Source: Parabacteroides goldsteinii
Lineage (GTDB): Bacteria > Bacteroidota > Bacteroidia > Bacteroidales > Tannerellaceae
Direction of reading: 5' to 3'
Assembly: GCF_015550595.1 (NCBI RefSeq)
Contig: NZ_JADNBB010000002.1
Span: forward strand, 62,001 to 126,000
DNA length: 64,000 bases
Shown here: piece by piece, positions 53,401 through 61,700 of the stretch
Layout: each line of letters opens with the position of its first letter
Position numbering within the stretch: the first letter of the stretch is position 1
Made by a program: the position numbers and the translations under genes
The notes under the pieces: generated by a model
Seen by the model: only the letters and a program-made list of their open reading frames with translations
Told to the model about the DNA's origin: nothing
Databases searched by the model: none

Positions 53401-56153
53401 ATACCTTTTCCATAGTTTTCCAGGAATGGGATACGGAAAAGATGGTTCTCGTTATTTAATACCAGGCGTTTACGTGAAATACATTTGCCATCCTGATACA
53501 ATTCATAAAGGACATGAGCCTCTTTGTCGGATGTACCGAACAGTATATTGGCTTCTTCTCCCGGCAGGCAATCGGTCTTTTCATTCAATAACCATAGATG
53601 TGTGAATACCGGTGGTCGTTTATCTTGCAGACTATATAAGATAAAGTCCTGTTGTGCAGTGGCTGGACGACCTTTTGAATCTTTAGCTTCCAGTTTGATA
53701 CGATAACGACCGGCAGCCAGTTTTTTGAATGCCTCTTTATCGATGGTCTGTCCTGAAACGAATTTACCGGCTTTGACCTGCTGTTCTTCTTTATATTCTT
53801 CTTGTCCGTAGATGGTCTCTGTTCCTTTATCACTTAATTTATAGATTGTATAAGTACCCTCGATAGTTAGTTTCTCCCCGTTCAGGGTCTGTGCCGATAC
53901 GATTGCATTAATAGAATCCTTGTCTATTTGTGAAGGGATATCGGTATTCAGGACGATGCTGGTTTCTCCGACTGAGAACGTATAGGTTGCTTCCTGTGTC
54001 TCTCCGTTGCTGTCGGTCAGGGTTGCTGTTACGATGTAGCTCTGATAAGGGAAGAAGCTGTATCCGTTTGTCGATTTCTCCGGACGGAATTTGAAGGAGA
54101 ACGTACCATCGTTGTCGATTGTTGTGGTACCTTCTGCCACCTGTTCGTTCGTGTTACCTCCAAAATAACCACGCATCCAGAAAGGCTGCTTGTTAATGCG
54201 GTAAGTCACTTCTCCGCTTTGCAGGGAAACGCCGGAGAAAGTCTTTGCTTTCCCTTCGATCGTCACCTGGTCGCCGAAAGAAATATCTCCTTTGATAGGT
54301 AATAGCTCGACAAAGAAAGTCGGGCGTTTGTATTCTTCCACACGTACGGTGGTGCTGGTATACTCTGTGGAAAGGGTGAACATTCCGCTAAGTGTCTGCT
54401 GAGGTAATGTAAACTCACCGTTGAAAGAACCGAATTTGTCGGTCTTCAACTCTTTGGTAGCCACTTCTTTCGAATTGGCATCCCGTAAAGTGATCTTATA
54501 GGTTTCTCCTTCCACGGCGTATGGTGTTTCTGTATCGTTGACATAAGCTATACCTTTAAAATAAAGATTTTGTCCCGGACGATACAATCCCCGGTCGGTG
54601 AATAAAGCCAATTGCGGACGGGCTTTTGTTTTATTTTGAATGATCTGTCCGCCCGGATAAACAAGCGTCAGCATTGAAGAAATATCTTCCCGGTGTGTAG
54701 CCTGATAACCCATCAGTTCGCTTTGGCGGGGAAGAATGGCTAATCCGTCACGGTCTGTTTTCACTGTTCCCAGCTTTTGCAGGTTGCTGCGTTTTCCGGA
54801 ATAGTAAACGACGGCGGCATCGCTTACCGGCTTTCCGCTCAGGTAGTCTGTCACCAGCACTTCAGTGGAACTGTTGGGCATATTACGTGAAACAGTAGCC
54901 AGGCGGCTTACGCTGAACAGGTTGTTGGTCTTTATCTGCGTACCGGGCACCGTAATGATACATTCGTACAACCCCATATCTCTCATCGGGATAACAAGGC
55001 TTGTGTCAGACTCTGTGTATGTGTTGGGCTGTGATAAAGAGAAAGTGACCTCTTTAACAAGTGCACCGAGTGCCTGGCTGGTATCTTTTACATTATAATA
55101 GGTTGTCTGGAGAGGTGTTTTCAGACTTTTGTATATACTAACGGTGATCTTTGGAATATTCCTGTAATTCACTTTCAGGTTCAGTTCTTTTCCCGGATAG
55201 ACTGTATTCTCCGTATTGACGCGTAACAATGGATTTTGCATTTCCGCCAACCGGTTCTTTACTAGGCCGATCCGTTCGTAATTCGGGAAACGGGCAATTG
55301 TTTCCTTGCAAATATTGTATTCTATTGTATTGAGGGAATCCTGTTTTGCCGGATTGTTATAGTCGCCGGCAGACGTCAGTGCATTTAACCGGGCGGCAAC
55401 GATTTCTACCGAGTAATCCTTTTCGGCATACACTTTCTGCAAGCTATCGAGGGCAGCCTGGTAGGGGACTCTGTCCTTTTCCTGATAAAGGGAAGGGTAT
55501 TTGAACGACAGGTAATCAAGGGTGGTAAGTACCACTGCCTTTTTATCCGGTTGCGTATTCAGATAAGCGATCAGTTCTTCGTATATCTCTGTCGAGGGAG
55601 CAATATCCAGGGCACGGAATGCCAGGAAATCATACAGGGTAGGGCGAAGGACCGGAGTATCTTTCCCCGTCTCAAGGATTGCCTTGAATTCGGATACCGG
55701 TGTTTGCTTCAACAGGTCGGCCGGTTGCAGCGAAGCATTTAGTTCCTCTTTGATCTTTTGGGTGAAAAGATTGGAAGTCCATTCGCGGATATCTTCCGGA
55801 ACGTAACCGACCAGGTCGGTCCGCTGGTTGATCTTCCACCGGTTCTGTATGTAATAGCGGTTGTACATTTCTGCCACCATCGAATGGAGTACGGCTGTCG
55901 AGGCCGGATCTTTGCATTCGGCTGCATAGTTTTCCACTTCTTTAATAAGTGCAGGGAAGTTGTCCTCGTTCACTTCGAGTTGCTCTTTCATCCGGCTGAT
56001 CAAAGCTTTAATCAGTTGCGGTGTGTTCTTACCTTGAATGGCTTCGGTAATCATTTTGCTTTCATTTTTCGATTGTGCCGCTGTTGTATACATGATAGTT
56101 GCCGACAAACAGCAGAGTATCAATGCGGAAACAATAATAGCTTTTATCTTCAT
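50496..56153 (-). CDS. Alpha-2-macroglobulin family protein without thioester
   Basis: The start at 56153 (MKIKAIIVSALILCCLS) gives a signal peptide; the frame continues to 56204. The 1885-residue protein follows bacterial A2M order: MG-type Ig domains, GLYRPGQNLYFKGIAYVN, a macroglobulin core with FRWNLPESNTTWKFQAVANT-like sections, a bait-like Gly/Met/Ser-rich stretch near 950-1000 (RAYGGGIMMKSSAAPMIAES), and a C-terminal LRAGCFEPADL. Where family members carry the C-x-E-Q thioester, I see LTQPANDNIISWFAS, so covalent trapping of proteases is not expected. It probably protects the periplasm or envelope. Confidence 0.85.
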   Translation of the reverse strand: MKIKAIIVSALILCCLSATIMYTTAAQSKNESKMITEAIQGKNTPQLIKALISRMKEQLEVNEDNFPALIKEVENYAAECKDPASTAVLHSMVAEMYNRYYIQNRWKINQRTDLVGYVPEDIREWTSNLFTQKIKEELNASLQPADLLKQTPVSEFKAILETGKDTPVLRPTLYDFLAFRALDIAPSTEIYEELIAYLNTQPDKKAVVLTTLDYLSFKYPSLYQEKDRVPYQAALDSLQKVYAEKDYSVEIVAARLNALTSAGDYNNPAKQDSLNTIEYNICKETIARFPNYERIGLVKNRLAEMQNPLLRVNTENTVYPGKELNLKVNYRNIPKITVSIYKSLKTPLQTTYYNVKDTSQALGALVKEVTFSLSQPNTYTESDTSLVIPMRDMGLYECIITVPGTQIKTNNLFSVSRLATVSRNMPNSSTEVLVTDYLSGKPVSDAAVVYYSGKRSNLQKLGTVKTDRDGLAILPRQSELMGYQATHREDISSMLTLVYPGGQIIQNKTKARPQLALFTDRGLYRPGQNLYFKGIAYVNDTETPYAVEGETYKITLRDANSKEVATKELKTDKFGSFNGEFTLPQQTLSGMFTLSTEYTSTTVRVEEYKRPTFFVELLPIKGDISFGDQVTIEGKAKTFSGVSLQSGEVTYRINKQPFWMRGYFGGNTNEQVAEGTTTIDNDGTFSFKFRPEKSTNGYSFFPYQSYIVTATLTDSNGETQEATYTFSVGETSIVLNTDIPSQIDKDSINAIVSAQTLNGEKLTIEGTYTIYKLSDKGTETIYGQEEYKEEQQVKAGKFVSGQTIDKEAFKKLAAGRYRIKLEAKDSKGRPATAQQDFILYSLQDKRPPVFTHLWLLNEKTDCLPGEEANILFGTSDKEAHVLYELYQDGKCISRKRLVLNNENHLFRIPFLENYGKGIVASFTFVKNGKLYTTQSQIKRRQPDRRLTIKPTTFRDRLLPGSQETWKFRILDADSVPVSAEVLASMYDASLDKILPFNWYFNPQRSVYLNIPFFNAGTGMDQKMMYDAGRPDRINIPDYQYDRLNWQGIMDFRNRRAYGGGIMMKSSAAPMIAESMAVEYASDDAATITGGVLEENAVISQSRKADEGAADTPQETMLQVRENFNETAFFYPSLLTNKEGDIELQFTLPESNTTWKFQAVANTSDMKYGLLTKEVISSKPLMVVPNLPRFMRQGDEVSVSTQVINNSKESITGRVKLELFDPATDQPVICLSKSQKTFTLAADSITTASWTFRVPETTNLIGIRIVADSDSGSDGEQHLIPVLSNQLLVTESTPFYLMGESEKQIRVSGNQSTGTRKPFSMTLELTANPIWYAVQALPTLTQPANDNIISWFASYYSNTLANYIATANPRIQKVISQWKAQGGTASTLYSNLEKNQELKNILLQETPWVLAADNETEQKQRLSLLFDLNRAAQQRELALQQLLKQQNEDGAWGWFKGFYPSREITLHILKGMSQLVELGAVQYGQEEKEMQMKALRYLDKQMQSDYKRLQQVDKKWQASSPNSLQLEFLFVRSSYRDIPEQGDAREAIRFYTTQAEKTWNKQNLYGKGEIALLMYRNGKKEVASEILAWLRKTATVSTEQGMYWANNRRENGFFISPIDTHCLLMKVFNTLSPDSKDTDRMKQWLLNQKRTQNWESVPATQNAIYALLLTGNDWLNDNNTCTVDWGGKTYNTAEGETATGYLKVVLDGKEISSGSNSVSIRKEGNAPAWGAVYEQYFENINKVEKQKGVLNVEKKLFIESNSGTGLQIQPVTDGKLRIGDKVVVRLTIRTDREMDYVFLKDLRAGCFEPADLISGTKFRDGVMYYQSPTDVSENFFFNRLPAGTFVIEYPVYVTRTGEYAGGISTIQCLYAPEFVSHTESETILVK

Positions 56154-56271
56154 ATCTGTAATGGGTTTACATGTTAAACAACGTTCTTTGCTATATAGAT
56201 ACAAAGAAAGGGTAAAAAGATGTAAACTTATTGTTAATAAGGTGTAATAGTTGAGGCGAGGGAAACACCGG

Positions 56272-56676
56272 ATGATAGTTCAGTTTATATTTTGTTTTTC
56301 TGAAAACAACTATCATACTATCATCTTTTTGAAATAAAACACTGTTTGTTAGGTGGTTATATAATGATAGTTGTACTTTTATACTGTCATTCATCTATCA
56401 TAAACTATCATATTCCTATTTGAAAACCCAACGGGTTACCTCCTGTTTTCGATAAGTATAGGACTTATTTTCAATAAGATAACGACTTGTTCTTTTTGAG
56501 ATCCGGGTCTCGGTCGGTTTGAGATCCGGGTGTGAGCATCGTCAACATCCGGGTCTAAAAAGGGGCAAAACCGGGGTCTCGGATACTATTGGTAAGCATT
56601 TTCGTGAAAAAAAGAGAGGAACTGTCGAAAAAAGTCAGGGAGGAAACAAAAATAGCCAAGGGTAAATCATGATAGT
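56272..56676. repeat. ATGATAGT short-repeat cluster
   Basis: ATGATAGT or its complement ACTATCAT occurs at 56272, 56309, 56317, 56364, 56404 and 56669, four within 100 bases. It lies in the 500-base gene-free interval between the macroglobulin gene and folA. Copies in both orientations suggest an AT-rich regulatory or structural array. No gene is visible in this interval. Confidence 0.6.
56498..56582 (+). repeat. GATCCGGGTCT short-repeat cluster
   Basis: GAGATCCGGGT(C/G)T occurs at 56498-56510 and 56521-56533; a shorter ATCCGGGTCT at 56547-56556 and CCGGGGTCTCGG at 56571-56582 follow. Four copies in 85 bases, interleaved with AT-rich sequence. Confidence 0.6.
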
Positions 56677-56712
56677 GTGTCAAAAGTGCCGGATTGAGAC
56701 TTTTGACACACT
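56674..56712. terminator. Hairpin after folA
   Basis: AGTGTGTCAAAAGT and ACTTTTGACACACT form a perfect 14-bp stem with an 11-base loop, immediately downstream of the folA stop (minus strand). The T-run is weak, so it may be a message-end stabiliser instead of a full terminator. Confidence 0.6.
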
Positions 56713-56718
56713 GTATTG

Positions 56719-57216
56719 TTATTTCTTACGGTGATAAGTAAGGAACGTATACGGATAAGCATGTTTTGCATCAGCCGGGAATTCCTGGCGTTCCACTTCT
56801 TCCCACATATCCCAGTTTACCACAGGGAAGAATGTGTCGGCATCCTTAAACTCTCCATGTACGCGTGTGATGTACATCTTATCTGCTATACGCAATGCCT
56901 GGCGATAAACCAATGCACCACCCAGAATGAATATTTCTTCTTCTTTTTCGCAGATATCTAATGCTGTACCCATTGATTCGCAAGCGAAACAATTTACAAA
57001 TCCTGCTTCCGGCAAAGTAGTCAGGACTACATTTTTGCGGTTGGGAAGCGGTCCTTTCGGCAATGACTCGAATGTCTTACGTCCCATGATCACGGCATGT
57101 CCTGTCGTCAAATCTTTAAAACGTCTCATATCGGCTGGCAAACGCCACAACAACTTATTGTTTTTACCGATAGCGTTGTTTTCTGCTATGGCAGCAATGA
57201 TTGAAATTGTACTCAT
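56719..57216 (-). CDS. folA: Dihydrofolate reductase
   Basis: The 165-residue protein shows ISIIAAIAENNAIGKNNKLLWRLPADM, VIMGRKTFESLP and EIFILGGALVYRQAL, all standard DHFR motifs. It reduces dihydrofolate formed by ThyA. It is 54 bases downstream of thyA in the same direction, forming the usual pair. Confidence 0.97.
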   Translation of the reverse strand: MSTISIIAAIAENNAIGKNNKLLWRLPADMRRFKDLTTGHAVIMGRKTFESLPKGPLPNRKNVVLTTLPEAGFVNCFACESMGTALDICEKEEEIFILGGALVYRQALRIADKMYITRVHGEFKDADTFFPVVNWDMWEEVERQEFPADAKHAYPYTFLTYHRKK

Positions 57217-57270
57217 AAACTTATCGATTTATATAGTCTGTTTATATTCTATTACTAGTTACCTAACCCC

Positions 57271-58065
57271 TCAGACCGCCACTTCTCCTTTGATGTGCGG
57301 ATGCGGGTCGTAACCGGTCAGATTGAAGTCTTCGTATTTAAAGTCGAAGATACTTTTTACATCCGGATTGATCTCCATCCGGGGAAGAGGACGCGGCTCA
57401 CGGGTAAGCTGCAACTTTACCTGTTCGAGATGATTACTGTATATATGCGCATCACCCAGCGTATGAACGAAATCACCGGCAATAAGTCCTGTGGCTTGTG
57501 CCATCATTTGTAAAAGTAAAGCGTAGGAAGCGATGTTAAAAGGAACGCCGAGGAATATATCGGCACTGCGCTGATACATTTGCAGACTCAGGCGTCCGTT
57601 CGCTACATAAAATTGAAAGAAAGCATGACATGGCGGAAGGTTCATGTTGTCGAGGTCGCCCACATTCCAGGCACTGACAATGATCCTCCGTGAGTCGGGA
57701 TTGTGTTTGATCGTCTCGACGGCTTCGTTGATCTGGTCGATAGAACCGCCTTTGTAGTCCGGCCACGACCGCCACTGGAATCCGTAGATATGTCCCAGGT
57801 TCCCGTCGGCATCAGCCCATTCATTCCAGATACGTACACCGTGATCCTGTAGATACTTTGCATTCGTATCCCCTTGTAAGAACCAGAGCAGTTCGTATAT
57901 GATAGACTTCAGATGTAGCTTCTTTGTCGTAAGGAGAGGAAATCCTTCTTCCAGATTGAATCGCATTTGATGGCCAAAAATACTTAGTGTACCCGTTCCT
58001 GTGCGGTCTTCTTTTTTGACTCCTTCGGCTAATACGCGATCTAGCAATTCTAAATACTGTTTCAT
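57271..58065 (-). CDS. thyA: Thymidylate synthase
   Basis: Starting at 58065 ([15 protein letters not shown]) gives 264 residues, exactly the E. coli length, with the catalytic Cys146 in [10 protein letters not shown], and RTGTGT (residues 21-26) and RRIIVSAWN, the phosphate-binding positions. The frame from 58089 adds 8 residues and is less likely. It methylates dUMP using methylene-tetrahydrofolate, feeding FolA. Confidence 0.97.
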   Translation of the reverse strand: MKQYLELLDRVLAEGVKKEDRTGTGTLSIFGHQMRFNLEEGFPLLTTKKLHLKSIIYELLWFLQGDTNAKYLQDHGVRIWNEWADADGNLGHIYGFQWRSWPDYKGGSIDQINEAVETIKHNPDSRRIIVSAWNVGDLDNMNLPPCHAFFQFYVANGRLSLQMYQRSADIFLGVPFNIASYALLLQMMAQATGLIAGDFVHTLGDAHIYSNHLEQVKLQLTREPRPLPRMEINPDVKSIFDFKYEDFNLTGYDPHPHIKGEVAV

Positions 58066-58771
58066 TTTTATCTTTCTAGTAGAATACAAAAGTACGAAAG
58101 GGATTTGTATTAAACAACAGGTAATTTGTAAAACGATCTGTTTCAGCCTGCTGGTGGTTTGAAATTGAAAGGGTGTGAAGGCTATGATTATATAAATCCT
58201 ATAAATATTAAAATATTAGGCCGGAGGGATAAGCTAATTTTGGAGATGAATTTATTAATATTAAAGTGCAGGTACGTTATAATAAGGCCTTTTCAACCTC
58301 TGGTTGTATCTGGCTTTTCTCCTATTTAACAAATAGCCCTGGTTTTATGTATTGCTTGATAATTATCTGATATGCTGTGATTTGAACTGACTAAAAAAAA
58401 CGTTCCTTTTTTTCGTTCAGCAAAAATACGCATTCCTTTCGAACCTGCAACCCTTTTCAGAACTTTTTTCACTTTTCTATCTGCTTTCTTATCAATACGA
58501 TATGGAAACAGGGACAAAATAGCCACTTCTTGTTACAAAAGTAAAAGAATCTTAAACGAATGACTAGAAAAAAGGAACGTTTTAGCTCGTCAAATCGGCA
58601 ATCGGCGTGTAAAAAGGATGCCGATATACAGGCGTTTAACAGTTCCGTTAAAATGCTTTTTTCTTGTGTCCTACGGGTTTAGGTGGTTGAAATAAGCGGA
58701 GAGAGGCTAAATGAGATCAAAATAATCAATTTGAGTATAGATCATAATTTTATTAATTAAATGTTTTACGT
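58066..58771. other. 706-base leader before the giant surface gene
   Basis: No convincing gene: a 66-codon minus-strand frame (58326-58526) is atypical and inside an inverted-repeat unit. The stretch holds AT-rich sequence, a long-range 16-bp inverted repeat (58397-58583), and just before the gene AAATGAGATCAAAATAATC, without a clear TAnnTTTG box. It probably contains the promoter and a long 5' untranslated region. Confidence 0.5.
58397..58583. repeat. 16-bp inverted repeat bracketing 155 bases
   Basis: AAAACGTTCCTTTTTT (58397-58412) is the exact complement of AAAAAAGGAACGTTTT (58568-58583). The 155 bases between contain no gene. No target-site duplication was found outside the arms, so an insertion element is not proven. 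A MITE-like remnant or a regulatory long-range hairpin are alternatives. Confidence 0.55.
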
Positions 58772-61700
58772 ATGAGAAAAAGTACTTTGGTAAAAGGCGG
58801 GTCGGCCGCTCTTTTATGTGCTATGGCCTTTTATGGCTTGTCTCCGATGCTGAATGCAGCAGATCCGGACTATGCCAATATTAAGGCTAAGTGGTATGAA
58901 ACAGTGAACACTGAAGGTGCGTGGAATGATGAAGGAGGCCTTATTGATGGCTCGATTCATTTGAAACCGATCGACAAGGTGAACGTTCACGATCATTGGG
59001 AAGCTAATTCGACTTCTTTTGGCAACTATGAGTCGATGATCGACTTTACAAAGATGGATGCAGGTTTGATGAATGGTGCTTTTGTGACCTTCTTTAATCT
59101 GGATGCAAGCGATGGTTCTAACTATCTGAAGCCTTTCATCGGAAAGTATCTGGAGATGGCTTATTCGGATATTAAGAATCACGAAGAGATGAACACCGCC
59201 GAATATCTGAAGTTCACAGATGACAAAGGTAATACCGGATTGGGTATTTATCAGAACCAGACGGCCAGTTCACGTGTAGATTTCCTATATAGCACAAAAG
59301 GCTTGACAGGTGTTGAAAGCGTTGAAATGGATATTCGTGCTTTTGGTAATACAGACCTGGTAAACCGTAAGATCGACTGGACATATGACGTATATGTTTA
59401 TGATCTGTCTGGAGAATTTGTGGGTCAGATGGTTAGCGATCGTGCAGTTTTCACTGCCAGCAATCATGAAGTGGCTACAGCCCATACACATCATATTAAA
59501 GCGCATGTTTCTGACGCCGATAATACGAATCCTAATTCATGGCAGCAGGGATCTTTGGACAACAAGATGATTATTGTTATGTTCAGAGGTGCTAAATCGG
59601 TTGCTGATGATGCAGTAGAATCTACAGGTTCAAAGAACACAGAGCCGTTGACAGTGTTCACAAATGCAAGATTGGCGTTCAATCGTCCGAGCGTTGCTTT
59701 CGGTGCTGCAAATGCAAAGATATTTGAAGCTGGTGCCGGACGTAATACTTCTTGTGCGACCGATACATTGACAACAACAGTAGATCTGTGGAATACATTG
59801 TATAAGAACAGTAAGTCAAACAATGTGTATACTGCAACCTTCAGCGGTGTATCTCGTGACTTACTTTATACAGTAGATGAAACTCAGGCTCCAAAAGAAG
59901 AACTGGCATACTACGAATTAAACGTTGAGTATCCGTTTATCGCTGAAAAGATGGAAATATCAAAAGAAGCTAATCTGGCAGAAGTAGCAGGTTGGGTTTC
60001 TTTGGATGAGATGTTTGATGACGGTAAGATCGGTAGAAAAGGTACACCGGGTGTAGATAAGAAAATTACTTATCTGATCCCTCGTGAATTCTTCGTTCAG
60101 ACAGATGCTACCGACGATCGCGATTGCAAATCAAGCGCTCGTTTCACTTATTACTTTGCTCCTCAAGAAGTAAAAGCATTTGAAAAATCTAACTATATCT
60201 GGTCTACTATCACAGCTGAAGCTTCAGATACAGCTCGTTATGCACTTCAGGCTACTTCTGTTCCTGAATATAACGAATTGAACGATCTGTTCTTCGACGA
60301 ATATCTGGATTTCAAGACTGCAAAAGTTAGCTTCAAGAACTTGCCTTATTTCAACTCATTCGACAACGGTCGTACAATGGATGAACTGCATTATGGTGAA
60401 TTATTGCTGGTTAACCAGACAAAAGCTCCCAGACATTCAACCGGTCGTTATGATGACGATGTGAATATCAAGGGGTGGAAGATTGTCTTCATTAATGATC
60501 AGAATAAGAAAGACTCTACTTATGTACCGGGTCGTTATCTTCCGATGACAGTTCAGGGACATAGCTATACTGACTATGCTTCATGGTTGGAAGAACATGG
60601 TTGTCCTGATTGCTATATTGAAGATGAACCGGAAGAAATCGGTTCTTATGCAACAGTAAAAGTAATCGACTGCTCAGGTAATATCTACCCGAACATCGTT
60701 AGCGTTAATGCTATCTTCAAATATCACCGTGGTGATGTAAACATCGGTGACGACGAGTCTAAATATGTAAATGAAACATATACTATCAATCCGGCTCTGA
60801 CTTACGATGCTTCTATCGCAAGATATTTTGAAAATGACGACGTATTGAGTGGTACAACTTATACTTATACCGGTCAGAATCTGATGGATAAGGTAGGTGG
60901 TGCAGTTTATTCAGGTCCGATCAAGATCTTCGGTAACAATACATTCGTATGGTTCCAGGATACTGACCAGTCTCTGTTAAGCCACGCTATGGGCGTTCTT
61001 AGCTCTGAATTCCTGAAATATTTCGAACGTATCGACCGCAAAGATTTCTTCTTCGCTCCTTACGACGAATGGGATAACTACAAATATGAGTCAAGACCTC
61101 ACACTGTTAAGATCTTCGCAACAGGTTTGAAACCTGATGTTGCTGGTGGTACGGTTGCTTCTATCAAGGTATTCAAAGAAAAGTTCTCTAAAACTGAAAG
61201 CTTTGACGATGCAGTTTATCATACAAATGCGTTCATGTTCACAGGTGCAAGTCTCGATTTTGCAAAAGTATATGTGAAGAAAGGTAATCAGGAAAAACCG
61301 ATCGAAGAATACGACGGATACCAGTGGGGTAAATTTATCGGTATGAGCACAGGTGATACTTTGATTTATAAAGTTGACCTGGATAACGACTACGCTGTAC
61401 AGTACTTGGAAGAAAACGGTCTTGATATGACTGTTAAATATGTACCTTACAACGACGTGAACCTGCTTCCGATCGCTAAAGAATATTGGGATTATTGCTG
61501 CTTCGAAGGTACTCCTAACGTATTCAACCACGTAGCTCAGTTCGGTGTAACTACATCCAACAAGAAGGGCTGGAACGAGTTCTATACATTCGGTACTACC
61601 GACAGAGGTTTGACTACAACAATGAATGCAGATAAGATCATCGGTTCATATACAAGCTTCTATTCATTCCTGACTCAGCAGTTCGGTTCATGCAACGATT

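Noticed and set aside
56272-56676. ATGATAGT cluster as a CRISPR or IS end
   Set aside because: Copies are short, irregularly spaced and in both orientations; no transposase or cas gene is nearby.
58326-58526. 66-codon minus-strand frame in the intergenic leader
   Set aside because: It has no promoter or family features, and its start and composition are typical of chance; it lies across the inverted repeat region.
58397-58583. Insertion sequence between inverted arms
   Set aside because: The 155-base interior has no transposase and no target duplication flanks the arms.
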